Shown in pieces: positions 41,149-49,800 of a stretch of 64,000 bases of DNA. Position numbers and translations under genes: made by a program. Each line of letters starts with the position of its first letter. Positions within the stretch are counted from its first letter, which is position 1. Origin of the DNA: Marinimicrobium agarilyticum DSM 16975 (GTDB lineage Bacteria > Pseudomonadota > Gammaproteobacteria > Pseudomonadales > Cellvibrionaceae); the NCBI RefSeq assembly GCF_000423345.1, contig NZ_AUHU01000003.1, positions 310,001 to 374,000 on the forward strand. Reading direction: 5' to 3'. Under the pieces are notes generated by a model, which did no database searches, was not told the DNA's origin, and worked only from the letters and a program-made list of their open reading frames with translations.

Positions 41149-43680
41149 TCATTCGCCTTTGAGCAGTTTGTGCATCTCTATGCCGGCCAGGATGAACGGC
41201 CCCGTGCCCTTGGGATCATTACGATACACCGGCTCGCTCATATAGTACTCGTAGCTGCCGTCTCGGCCAAAGCCTAGGCCGGCGACCAAGCAGATATTGG
41301 TCAAACTTACCTTATTGTCAGTGTGAACAATCATGAACTCCTGGATCAGGCCATCATAGGCCTTTTGAGCCACTGATCGGTAGGAGTCATCCAGATAGCC
41401 GTTGTTCAGCGCTTTGGCGTAAAAGTAAGTAAACATGGAGGATGCGCTGGATTCGCGGTAGTTACCCGGCGCATCCGGTTGATCCATGATCTGCCACCAG
41501 GTGCCGGTGGCCGGGTCCTGGTACGTTTTCAGGTCGGCAGCGATCTCGTTGATCATATCGATCAGCGGCTGGCGCAGCTCGGTTTCCTCTTCGGGGATAT
41601 AGTCGAGCACATCGACGATGGCCATGGTCAGCCAGCCGAAACCGCGGCCCCAGAAGTGCTCTGATAGGCCTGTCTCCTCATCGGCCCAGCCCTGCTGCTT
41701 TTTCTCATCCCAGGCGTGGTAGTAGAGGCCGGTTTCCGGGTCGCGGAGTTGTTCACGGGAAATCTGGAATTCCTTGACCACTTCCTCCCAGCTATGGTGC
41801 TGTTGTTCGCCTTCTTCAAACAACAGGGCGTATTGGGCGAGAAACGGCATGCCCATGTAAACGCCGTCAAGCCACAGCTGCCAAGGGTAGCGCTCTTTGT
41901 GCCAGAAGGCGCCTCCGCTGGTGCGCGGGTGGTCCTTCAGGTGCAGACGCAGCTGTTGGGCGGCGAGCTTGTAGCGCTCCTCACCGGTTTCTTTCCACAG
42001 ACGCAGGACAACGTCGCCGGGTTTGATGTTGTCGATGTTGTAGTTACTGGTTTTATAGCGGGCAATCTCGCCGTCTTGCCCGATGAAGGTACCGGTGGTT
42101 TTGGCCTTCACCTCGGCGTAGCGGGGCTCATCGGTGACTTTACTGAGCTCATCGTAGGCGAGCGGCAGCAGGCCGATGATGTCGTATTCGAACTTGGGCG
42201 GCCGCTCGCGGTTGGTGTCCCAGCCGTCGACGTGATAGCGGAGGGTTTTGCGTTCCAGCTCGGACTCGGCCAGGCGCTGACTCCAGCTCAACGCCGCGTC
42301 CGCGTCGGCCGGCGGGTGTTTCTGTGCCTGACTGTGGGCGAAGAAAGTGCGCTCTCGGGGGGGCATGGTCAGGCGCTCTGCCTGCTCCTCAAGGTAAGCG
42401 ACAAAATCCTCTCGGGTTTTGATGCCATTGGCTTCGCCTTCCCACGCGGCCAGGAAGTAGTAGTCCACATCTTCCCCCGCAGCATCGAGCACGGACACAT
42501 AATTGTGTTCGTCTTCGGTTTGGGTTTCCAGGTCAGAACGACGGAACAACAGGGCCATACCCAGGTTGTCATCATTCAGGGTTTGCTGGCCCCAACTGGC
42601 GACGTAGGTGTACGCCTTGCCCGTGATGTCGACCTCGCCCTTGATCAGCTCGGTACCCGGGTGTTTGACCAGACCGGCGGCGATATTGTCGAGCGGCTCG
42701 CTCAACTCCAGATCGACATGCACCAAACGGCTGCCGGCGATCATGGAAAGCTGCGCGGTCAGGTCCAGAGTCTTGTCGGCGACCTGCCAGTCGTTGTATT
42801 GAATGCTGAAGGAAGAATAGAGGTCCCCGTTCTCCAGAATGCGGGCATCCCAGCCGTCTACCTCAGAGACCCGTACCACTTTCTCACCGTCCCAATAGCC
42901 ATAGCCGCCGGCACCGAGTGAGTCGCCCACCTTCAGGATATCCATGCCCCAGTCCGCCATCTCGTGGTAGGAGCCGAAGCCATCCTGGCCGACGTCTTGC
43001 AGAACCATATCGGTGGTTTTCTTGCCAAAAATGTCAAAACCGTTGCGCCAGTCCAGGTACATCCGGTAGCCCACCAGATCGGACTCAATACCGGGGCCTT
43101 CATAGCGAATGAAGTAGGAGTGATCGGAGTGCTCTTCGGGTGGGGTCAGCTGCTGGACGTTTTCGAATTCCCCGCCGACGTACTCGTATTGTTCTTCGCG
43201 ATTTTCTTCGGAATGGGGCTGCCATTCACCGCCGGTTTTCCGGGAGATTTCCGCCTGGGTGCGCTTGGCGGCTTCGGGTGACTGGCTGGCCAGGTTCCGT
43301 TTGATGATCAATTCGGCGTGGGCTTCCGAGCCGAGGTCCACCAATGTGAATACCCCGTCCTTCTCGCCGTCACCGTCGCGGTCGATCAGTTGGGCCGGGA
43401 TGGGCGAACCGTTCAGGAGGGTGCCCAGCTGAGCATTCAGTGCCGCCTGGCGATCGAGACCCAGGTCATAAAAGCTGACGTAAACCGGCTCATCGTTCAG
43501 TGCACGACTGAGCGCGTTGGACAATTCAATGCGGGCCAGAGGCATCGCCTCGGTGCTTGAATGGGCGCTGCTCTCGGTGGTGGCCGGTTGCGATTCGGAA
43601 GGGGCGGGCTTTTCACTGCAGCCTGTCAGGGCGGCGACCGCAATCAGCGCGGTGCCGGGGAGCTGTCGGTATTTCAGCAT
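41149..43680 (-). CDS. DUF4861 - GH105 unsaturated glycuronyl hydrolase fusion lipoprotein
   Basis: 843 residues from ATG 43680 (AAGGTGA five bases upstream); a GTG at 43689 is an alternative. The lipobox ends at Cys21 (AALTGC). Residues about 45-440 are a DUF4861 domain (FIRYEGPGIESDLVGYRMYLDWRNGFDIFGK), usually a separate protein of pectin/ulvan loci. Residues about 480-840 are a GH105 (alpha/alpha)6 barrel (WQLWLDGVYMGMPFLAQYA, with catalytic Asp in LDGVYM; FWGRGFGWLTMAIVDVLDY; RESSASSMFTYFYAKAL). GH105 removes the unsaturated uronate end left by lyases. The fusion implies that DUF4861 assists rhamnogalacturonan-type substrate handling in the periplasm. First gene of the kduI-kduD operon. 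Confidence 0.88.
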   Translation of the reverse strand: MLKYRQLPGTALIAVAALTGCSEKPAPSESQPATTESSAHSSTEAMPLARIELSNALSRALNDEPVYVSFYDLGLDRQAALNAQLGTLLNGSPIPAQLIDRDGDGEKDGVFTLVDLGSEAHAELIIKRNLASQSPEAAKRTQAEISRKTGGEWQPHSEENREEQYEYVGGEFENVQQLTPPEEHSDHSYFIRYEGPGIESDLVGYRMYLDWRNGFDIFGKKTTDMVLQDVGQDGFGSYHEMADWGMDILKVGDSLGAGGYGYWDGEKVVRVSEVDGWDARILENGDLYSSFSIQYNDWQVADKTLDLTAQLSMIAGSRLVHVDLELSEPLDNIAAGLVKHPGTELIKGEVDITGKAYTYVASWGQQTLNDDNLGMALLFRRSDLETQTEDEHNYVSVLDAAGEDVDYYFLAAWEGEANGIKTREDFVAYLEEQAERLTMPPRERTFFAHSQAQKHPPADADAALSWSQRLAESELERKTLRYHVDGWDTNRERPPKFEYDIIGLLPLAYDELSKVTDEPRYAEVKAKTTGTFIGQDGEIARYKTSNYNIDNIKPGDVVLRLWKETGEERYKLAAQQLRLHLKDHPRTSGGAFWHKERYPWQLWLDGVYMGMPFLAQYALLFEEGEQQHHSWEEVVKEFQISREQLRDPETGLYYHAWDEKKQQGWADEETGLSEHFWGRGFGWLTMAIVDVLDYIPEEETELRQPLIDMINEIAADLKTYQDPATGTWWQIMDQPDAPGNYRESSASSMFTYFYAKALNNGYLDDSYRSVAQKAYDGLIQEFMIVHTDNKVSLTNICLVAGLGFGRDGSYEYYMSEPVYRNDPKGTGPFILAGIEMHKLLKGE

Positions 43681-43849
43681 AATCTTCACCTTTCTGGGTC
43701 TCTCTTATTAGGAGCCGGTAGGCTCTGGTTGTTCTAAAAGATGACACATTGTCGGCGTTATTGCAGCGCCGGACGATCGTTGCATTGACGATTGTAGCGG
43801 AGGGCAACCGAAGTGGTGGCGGCCCGCGCGGGGGCCGGGCACAGCCTAA

Positions 43850-43875
43850 CCCACCAGTGGCGTACCACTGGTGGG
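43850..43875. other. Perfect 11-bp stem-loop in the GH105-uxaA gap
   Basis: CCCACCAGTGG (43850-43860), loop CGTA, CCACTGGTGGG (43865-43875). No adequate T run on either strand. It lies in the roughly 1.1-kb gene-free region between the divergent GH105 and uxaA genes, which otherwise holds the operators and terminator listed separately. Confidence 0.5.
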
Positions 43876-44322
43876 CTTTGGCCTGGTTGATAATCGCCCG
43901 GTTTCGCGGCTTTATGTGGCTGTAACAATGCCGTATGCCTTGATAACCGAGGTGGTTTTAAAGCTTGACCGATAAAACTCGGGGCTCCGAACCACTGGAG
44001 TTTTGGTCTCTCTCACCTCTCTCCACTGTCTCCCTCTTGCCTCTTTACCTCTTTTTTCATTCGAGGCCCGAGCACCCGTTAATGTCATTGTGGGTTGCTC
44101 GATACCGCGCTGGCACAGTGTCTCGGGATAGCGTTTCAGATACTGCCTGTAGGGCTATCGCAACGGTCTATCTTATTTGAGTCCGCTTTTCCGGGCGGGA
44201 AAAGCCTGTGCCGTTATGCAGTGGTTTCATTCTGGTACGCCTCGGCGGGAAAATCAAGACTCGAGAACAAATTTTTTTCTGTAATCGGCATTATATTAGT
44301 TCAATTATTTCGGTTTTTTGAG

Positions 44323-44368
44323 TGTAAACGGTTACACATAATTTTGTTTGTATCGGTAATCGGTTACA
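44323..44368. promoter_or_regulatory. Two LacI-type operators upstream of uxaA
   Basis: TGTAAACGGTTACA (44323-44336) and GTAATCGGTTAC (44356-44367) are 32 bp apart. They match the TGTAACCGGTTACA palindrome of the mannan locus. CATAAT (44337-44342), with TTTTTG 16 bp upstream, and TACATT (44365-44370) are -10 candidates abutting the two palindromes, as in the mannan promoters. Either the same LacI protein or a relative with similar recognition may act here. Confidence 0.6.
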
Positions 44369-44464
44369 TTTTGCGTCAATTTCGTTGTCCCGGAGCCTGT
44401 CGGTAAAAAGAGCGAAAATTTGTGATTTTTTTTGCAAGATGAACTCTCTCCTAAAATTGCGGGT

Positions 44465-44522
44465 ATGACAGCGGTGTCATTTGCTGCAGGTGCGGGTTTT
44501 ATCGAAATGACACCGCTGTCAT
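44465..44522. promoter_or_regulatory. Pair of ATGACA-N4-TGTCAT operators upstream of uxaA
   Basis: ATGACAGCGGTGTCAT (44465-44480) and ATGACACCGCTGTCAT (44507-44522) are exact inverses of one another, each a palindrome with a central CG, spaced 42 bp (four helical turns). This suits cooperative binding of a LacI-family uronate regulator. The regulator gene is not in the window. A KdgR or UxuR role is inferred from context only. Confidence 0.6.
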
Positions 44523-44645
44523 TTTGAGATTGAAGAAAACCTCCCAAACGTTGTCCGGTGGTTGGCGCGTTTAAATGGTTGCGACAAAGGTGGTGACGGT
44601 GCTAAATTTGATCACGGTATTGACCGAATACCATTGCCGATTTTT

Positions 44646-44672
44646 CAGGCGCCGCAAGGCGCCTGTTTTTTT
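44646..44672 (+). terminator. Intrinsic terminator in the uxaA leader
   Basis: CAGGCGCC (44646-44653), loop GCAA, GGCGCCTG (44658-44665), then seven T. It lies after the operators and about 170 bp before the uxaA start, so transcripts from the upstream promoters should stop here unless read-through is regulated. A further hairpin, GTCAGCA-GGATA-TGCTGAC (44746-44764), follows. Confidence 0.85.
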
Positions 44673-44845
44673 CTATCCCAGAAAAAGTGTGGGCCCTGAT
44701 AAAAAGCTGCGGTCAAAGCAAAGGCCAGGGTACTTCGGCGAACCGGTCAGCAGGATATGCTGACAGGTTGTTTTCCTCCGAAACGGCTTTCCAGCGGTCA
44801 GGTGAGAGTGACTTTGGAAGCTCCAATCTTTGGGTGATCATTATT

Positions 44846-46366
44846 TTGGCAAACATCATTCATCTGCACGAACGTGACAACGTCGGCGTGTGCAAAGCGG
44901 CTCTTCCTGCCAACACGGCGTTACTCCAGCCCGATCTGACTCTGATCGACGATATCCCCGCCATGCACAAGGTGGCGCTGGTGGATATAGCGCAAGGGCA
45001 GCCGATCCTCAAGTACGGCCAAATTATCGGCTTCGCTTCCCGGGCAATTCACACCGGTGAGCATGTGCACAGCCACAACTGCAAAATGGGGGCGGCGGAG
45101 AAAGACTACGGTTTCTGCCGTAATGCCCAGCCCACTGACTTTGTGCCCGAGCAAGAGCGTGCCACCTTCCAGGGGTATCGGCGCGCCAATGGCAAAGTGG
45201 GAACGCGCAACTACATCGGTATCCTGACGACGGTGAACTGTTCCGCCACGGTGGCGAAAGCCATCGCTCAGCACTTTACCTTCTCCGGTGAGTTGGAGGA
45301 TTATCCGCATATTGACGGTGTGGTCGCCTTCACGCACGAGACTGGCTGCGGCATGCGCTCGGACGGCGAGGGATACGAAACCTTGCGTCGCACCTTTGAT
45401 GGCTACGCTCGTCACCCCAATTTCGGGGGTGTGCTGATGGTGGGATTGGGCTGTGAAACCATGCAGGTGCGCCGCGTTATGGAAGAAAGCGGTCTGGGGG
45501 ATACCGATACCTTCCAGGCCTACACCATTCAGGACGTGGGCGGCACCCGCAAAGCCATCGAGCGTGGCATTGAGGTATTGCGGGGCATGCTGGCGGGCGT
45601 TAATACCCACCGGCGCGAAACGGTTCCAGCCAGTGAGTTGACCCTGGCCGTTCAATGCGGAGGCTCGGATGCGTTTTCCGGTATTACTGCCAACCCGGCG
45701 CTGGGAGCTGCGGGTGACATACTGATCCGCCACGGCGGTACCGTCATCTACTCAGAGACACCGGAAATTTTTGGCGCGGAGCACTTGTTGACTCAGCGTT
45801 CAAAAACGCCGGAAATCGCACAGAAGTTGCTCGACCGGATCGAATGGTGGCAGGATTATACCGCTCGCAATGATTTCGAGCTGGATAACAACCCATCCCC
45901 GGGCAATAAGGCTGGCGGATTGACCACGATTATGGAAAAGTCCCTCGGCGCCCAGGCGAAAAGTGGCTCCACTGAAATGGTGGGTGTCTACCTTTACGGT
46001 GAAGAGATTAAAGCGAAGGGGTTGGTGTTTATGGACAGCCCCGGGTTTGATCCGGTGTCAGTCACCGGGCAGGTGGCGTCGGGTGCGAACGTGGTATGCT
46101 TTACCACAGGGCGCGGCTCAGCCTTCGGCTTTAAACCCGCACCCAGCCTGAAGCTGGCGAGTAACTCTGAGCTCTTCAGCCGCATGGAAGACGATATTGA
46201 TATAAATTGCGGGGGCATCCTGGATGGGGAAATGACCCTGCAGGAATCCGCTGAAGCCATCTTCGAGCAGGTTCTGGCCACCGCGTCGGGCGAGCCGACC
46301 AGGAGCGAGCTGCTCGGTTACGGGGATAACGAGTTCAATCCCTGGAAGATCGGCGCGGTTGTCTGA
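44846..46366 (+). CDS. uxaA: Altronate dehydratase family protein (UxaA)
   Basis: 506 residues from TTG 44846, chosen because MANIIHLHERDN aligns with the E. coli UxaA start; GTG 44834 is an alternative. The N-terminal SAF domain (about 1-95) ends in GEHVHSHNC. The catalytic domain has YRRANGKVGTRNYIGILTTVNCSATV, FTHETGCGMRSDGEGYETL, LAVQCGGSDAFSGITANPALG and SPSPGNKAGGLTTIMEKSLG. It dehydrates altronate to 2-keto-3-deoxygluconate using Fe2+. In Cellvibrionales pectin loci the same family may handle related aldonates. The leader carries four operator-like sites and a terminator. Confidence 0.88.
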   Translation: MANIIHLHERDNVGVCKAALPANTALLQPDLTLIDDIPAMHKVALVDIAQGQPILKYGQIIGFASRAIHTGEHVHSHNCKMGAAEKDYGFCRNAQPTDFVPEQERATFQGYRRANGKVGTRNYIGILTTVNCSATVAKAIAQHFTFSGELEDYPHIDGVVAFTHETGCGMRSDGEGYETLRRTFDGYARHPNFGGVLMVGLGCETMQVRRVMEESGLGDTDTFQAYTIQDVGGTRKAIERGIEVLRGMLAGVNTHRRETVPASELTLAVQCGGSDAFSGITANPALGAAGDILIRHGGTVIYSETPEIFGAEHLLTQRSKTPEIAQKLLDRIEWWQDYTARNDFELDNNPSPGNKAGGLTTIMEKSLGAQAKSGSTEMVGVYLYGEEIKAKGLVFMDSPGFDPVSVTGQVASGANVVCFTTGRGSAFGFKPAPSLKLASNSELFSRMEDDIDINCGGILDGEMTLQESAEAIFEQVLATASGEPTRSELLGYGDNEFNPWKIGAVV

Positions 46367-46695
46367 AAATATAGGTGGTTGGCTAAACGCATAGGGCGGT
46401 CGCCTATAGCCATAGAAAGTAACAAGGGGGCTGTGTCCGATCGATCGGGCGGCAGTACCAACAGTGGACCAACGGGTCACGTAATGCCGGGAGGTGAGAG
46501 ACTCGGCAGCGCGCTTGCGGTGAATCAGAGCGAGAACGCCTGAACACCGCACCCCTTTGACTCCATACAACAAGAAGTGAGGTGCCGGAGACCCCGGATG
46601 CCTCACGTATTAGGACATCATTCCTCGCTGCACCCGCCAAAGTCGGGAAAAGCGACTATGGTTAATGGTGTCCATCACTTGAGGGAGACAATTCA
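46367..46695. other. Gene-free gap before pntAA
   Basis: No supported gene. A hairpin with a bulge lies near 46400-46416 (ATAGGGCG/CGCCTAT), and another near 46578-46604 (TGAGGTGCCGG/CCGGATGCCTCA); neither has a T run. GAGGGAGA just before 46696 is the ribosome-binding site of pntAA. Confidence 0.4.
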
Positions 46696-47847
46696 ATGAA
46701 AATTGCGATACCCAAAGAGCGCCGGGAGCACGAGCGGCGCGTGGCCGCAACGCCCGAGACGGTGAAGAAGTTGATCGCTCTCGGCGCTGATGTGGCTGTG
46801 GAGAAAGGTGCTGGCCTGTCCAGTCGAATCACCGATGAGGCCTATGAGGCGGCGGGCGCCAGCCTGATCGCTGATCTCGATAGTCTTTTGGGCGATGCCG
46901 ATATCGTGCTCAAAGTCCAGCGCCCCTTGCTGGGCGGCGACAATCAGCCCGATGAGCTGAGCCCCATGAAACCGGGCGCGTTGCTGATCGCCGGTCTTTC
47001 CCCCTACGCCGATCCCGATGCCATCAAGCGTTACGCCGACGCTGGCGTGACCGCCATGGCAATGGAGCTGGTTCCCCGGATCACCCGAGCCCAGAGCATG
47101 GATATACTCAGCTCCCAGAGCAACCTGGCTGGCTATCGCTCGGTGCTGGAGGCGGCCTACCTGTACGACCGCGCCATGCCCATGATGATGACTGCTGCCG
47201 GGACTGTTGCTCCCGCCCGGGTGATGGTCCTGGGGGCCGGTGTGGCCGGCCTGCAGGCCATTGCCACCGCGAAGCGTCTCGGGGCGATTGTCTCGGCGAC
47301 GGATGTGCGGGCCGCCGCCAAAGAGCAGGTTGAAAGCCTGGGCGGCAAGTTCGTCATGGTGGAGAGCGAGGAGACCGCCGGTGCGGAAACCGCCGGCGGC
47401 TACGCCAAGGAAATGAGTGAAGATTACCAGCGCCGGCAGGCGGAACTGGTGGCGAACACCCTGAAGAAGCAGGATATCGCCATCTGTACCGCTCTGATTC
47501 CCGGCCGCAAAGCCCCTACCCTGATCAACGACGAGATGGTGCACAGCATGCGCCCCGGCTCGGTGATCGTGGATTTGGCGGTAGAGCAGGGGGGCAACTG
47601 CACCCTGTCCAAACCGGGCGAAGTCGTGGATGTAAACGGGGTGACCATCATTGGCCACTTCAATATCCCCAGCCGTCTGTCGACCGACGCCAGCGCGCTG
47701 TTTGCCAAAAACCTGCTCAACTACCTGACACCTCTGGTGGACGCCGACAGCAAAAAGCTCAGCGTCAACTGGGAGGATGAAATCGTCGCGGCCACAACGC
47801 TGACGCGCGACGGTCAGGTGGTGCACTCCGCATTCCAGCCACAATAA
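46696..47847 (+). CDS. pntAA: NAD(P) transhydrogenase subunit alpha part 1 (dI domain)
   Basis: 383 residues. Homologous to alanine dehydrogenase and the NAD(H)-binding dI domain of PntA: MKIAIPKERREHERRVAATPETVKKL, the RQD-loop-equivalent region SSQSNLAGYRSVLEAA, dinucleotide motif VLGAGVAGLQAIATAKRLGA, and GYAKEMSEDYQRRQAELV. It is the soluble part of a three-subunit transhydrogenase, as in Rhodospirillum, in which the alpha chain is split in two. The proton-driven enzyme makes NADPH from NADH. It begins the pntAA-pntAB-pntB operon (13- and 12-bp gaps). Confidence 0.95.
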   Translation: MKIAIPKERREHERRVAATPETVKKLIALGADVAVEKGAGLSSRITDEAYEAAGASLIADLDSLLGDADIVLKVQRPLLGGDNQPDELSPMKPGALLIAGLSPYADPDAIKRYADAGVTAMAMELVPRITRAQSMDILSSQSNLAGYRSVLEAAYLYDRAMPMMMTAAGTVAPARVMVLGAGVAGLQAIATAKRLGAIVSATDVRAAAKEQVESLGGKFVMVESEETAGAETAGGYAKEMSEDYQRRQAELVANTLKKQDIAICTALIPGRKAPTLINDEMVHSMRPGSVIVDLAVEQGGNCTLSKPGEVVDVNGVTIIGHFNIPSRLSTDASALFAKNLLNYLTPLVDADSKKLSVNWEDEIVAATTLTRDGQVVHSAFQPQ

Positions 47848-47859
47848 AAGGGGGCCACC

Positions 47860-48144
47860 ATGGAAGCCAATTTCATTCAGCAGTTATCGATTTTTGTGCT
47901 CGCGATTTTCGTCGGTTACTACGTCGTCTGGAGCGTCACCCCGGCGCTTCACACACCGTTGATGGCGGTGACCAACGCCATCTCCAGTGTGATCATTGTC
48001 GGTGCGCTGATCGCCGCCGGGCCCGAGGGCATGAGCTTGTCAAAAATGCTCGGATTCCTCGCCATGACGCTGGCCGCGATCAATATCTTCGGGGGCTTCA
48101 CGGTCACCCAGCGCATGCTCGCCATGTACAAGAAGAAAAAGTAA
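47860..48144 (+). CDS. pntAB: NAD(P) transhydrogenase subunit alpha part 2 (membrane)
   Basis: 94 residues with three or four hydrophobic helices (FIQQLSIFVLAIFVGYYVVW, HTPLMAVTNAISSVIIVGALIAAG, MLGFLAMTLAAINIFGGFTVTQRML), the part of the dII proton channel contributed by the alpha chain. HTPLMAVTNAISSVI is the family hallmark. The Lys-rich C-terminus (MYKKKK) lies on the cytoplasmic side. Confidence 0.95.
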   Translation: MEANFIQQLSIFVLAIFVGYYVVWSVTPALHTPLMAVTNAISSVIIVGALIAAGPEGMSLSKMLGFLAMTLAAINIFGGFTVTQRMLAMYKKKK

Positions 48145-48156
48145 CCGGGGGAATTT

Positions 48157-49563
48157 ATGACTGACTTACACGCAAATCTGACGGCGCTGGCCTACCTGGT
48201 CGCGGCGGTATTGTTCATCATGGCCCTGCGCGGCCTGTCCTCACCTGAGACATCCCGGGCGGGCAACCTCTTTGGCATGATCGGTATGCTGATCGCGGTG
48301 GTCACCACCGTGTTCAGTCCGGAAGTGCAATCCTACGAATGGATCATTGCGGCCCTGATCATTGGCGCGGTGATCGGTATTACCACCGCCAAACGCATTG
48401 CCATGACTGCCATGCCCCAATTGGTGGCGGCGTTTCACAGTCTGGTGGGTATGGCGGCGGTACTCGTGGCCGGGGCGGCCTTTACCAACCCGGATGCCTT
48501 TGGCCTGGTCGCCGCCGACGGCAATATCTTTGTCGGTAGCCGCATTGAAATGGCCTTGGGGGCAGTGATTGGTGCAATCACCTTCTCGGGCTCTGTCATC
48601 GCCTTTACCAAACTGCAGGGGCTGGTCTCCGGCGCACCGGTGTCTTTCGGCGGACAACATTTTCTGAACGCCCTGGTGGGGCTGGTGATTCTCGGTCTGA
48701 TCGTCTTCTTCTGCGTCGACCAGCAACCCTGGATATTCTGGACCATGACTGCCCTGGCGTTTGTGATCGGTGTGCTGATCATCATCCCGATCGGTGGCGC
48801 TGACATGCCGGTGGTCGTATCCATGCTCAACTCCTATTCGGGCTGGGCCGCGGCCGGCATTGGCTTTACCCTGAAAAACGATGCCCTGATCGTGACCGGT
48901 GCCCTGGTGGGTTCCTCCGGTGCGATTCTGTCGTACATCATGTGTAAGGGCATGAACCGCTCCTTCTTCAATGTCATTCTGGGCGGCTTTGGTGGCGACA
49001 GTGACTCGTCGGGCCCGGCGGGTGACTCTGACGATCGGCCTGTGAAGCGCGGCAGTGCGGAAGATGCAGCGTTCATTATGAAAAATGCCGGTTCGGTGAT
49101 TATCGTTCCCGGCTACGGTATGGCCGTGGCTCAGGCGCAACACGCGTTGCGCGAGATGTGTGACGAGCTGAAGCAGGCGGGGGTTACCGTCAAGTATGCG
49201 ATTCATCCGGTGGCGGGTCGTATGCCGGGGCATATGAATGTGCTGTTGGCGGAAGCGAATGTACCCTACGATGAGGTATTTGAGCTGGAGGACATCAACA
49301 GCGAGTTCCAGACGACGGATGTGGCTTTTGTGATTGGCGCGAACGATGTGACGAATCCGTCGGCGAAGAGTGACCCGGCGAGCCCGATTTATGGCATGCC
49401 AATTCTGGATGTGGAGAAGGCGAAGACGGTGCTGTTTGTGAAGCGCGGTATGTCTCCGGGTTACGCGGGGGTGCAGAATGAGTTGTTCTATCGGGACAAT
49501 ACGATGATGCTCTTCGGGGACGCCAAGAAGATGGTGGAGACGATTCTCCGCAATCTTGATTAG
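48157..49563 (+). CDS. pntB: NAD(P) transhydrogenase subunit beta
   Basis: 468 residues. About nine membrane helices (1-265), with the dII conserved His in AAFHSLVGMAAVLV and SYSGWAAAGIGF, then a linker and the NADP(H)-binding dIII Rossmann domain (about 290-468): VIIVPGYGMAVAQAQHAL, HPVAGRMPGHMNVLLAEANVPYD, VAFVIGANDVTNPSA and SPGYAGVQNELF. The 3' end is followed directly by two hairpin-capped repeats, E3 and E2. Confidence 0.95.
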   Translation: MTDLHANLTALAYLVAAVLFIMALRGLSSPETSRAGNLFGMIGMLIAVVTTVFSPEVQSYEWIIAALIIGAVIGITTAKRIAMTAMPQLVAAFHSLVGMAAVLVAGAAFTNPDAFGLVAADGNIFVGSRIEMALGAVIGAITFSGSVIAFTKLQGLVSGAPVSFGGQHFLNALVGLVILGLIVFFCVDQQPWIFWTMTALAFVIGVLIIIPIGGADMPVVVSMLNSYSGWAAAGIGFTLKNDALIVTGALVGSSGAILSYIMCKGMNRSFFNVILGGFGGDSDSSGPAGDSDDRPVKRGSAEDAAFIMKNAGSVIIVPGYGMAVAQAQHALREMCDELKQAGVTVKYAIHPVAGRMPGHMNVLLAEANVPYDEVFELEDINSEFQTTDVAFVIGANDVTNPSAKSDPASPIYGMPILDVEKAKTVLFVKRGMSPGYAGVQNELFYRDNTMMLFGDAKKMVETILRNLD

Positions 49564-49585
49564 GAGGTTTTTCAGCTTCGGGGGT

Positions 49586-49688
49586 GGGTGAGGAGCACAC
49601 TGCTTCAAGACACGCCGTGAATACGTCCATGTAGGCTCGAATCGCGAGTCCCTCGCTCCACGGTCTTGAAGCAGTGTGCTCCTCACCC
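49586..49688. repeat. Hairpin-capped repeat E3 (51-nt core, perfect 26-bp private arms)
   Basis: The left arm (49586-49611) and right arm (49663-49688) are exact reverse complements. The 51-nt core (49612-49662) is in the inverse orientation to E1 and E2 and ends GCTCCACG on the plus strand. It shares 29 consecutive core bases with E2, while the inner hairpin differs (TACGTCCATGTA in place of CCCATCCCTGGG). It starts 23 bp after the pntB stop and may act as that operon's 3' hairpin. Confidence 0.87.
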
Positions 49689-49800
49689 TCTGACCGGTTG
49701 GTAGAGGGAATGCTTGATGCGTTAACGTTGGCCTTTGGAGCGACTGGACGGTGGCTCCCCAAAGCGTGTGTGGAGTTGGTGTGACACTCGCACCGAAGTA

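Noticed and set aside
46440-46610. Further copy of the hairpin-capped element family before pntAA
   Set aside because: Short hairpins are present but the 51-nt core sequence is absent and no long inverted arms were found.
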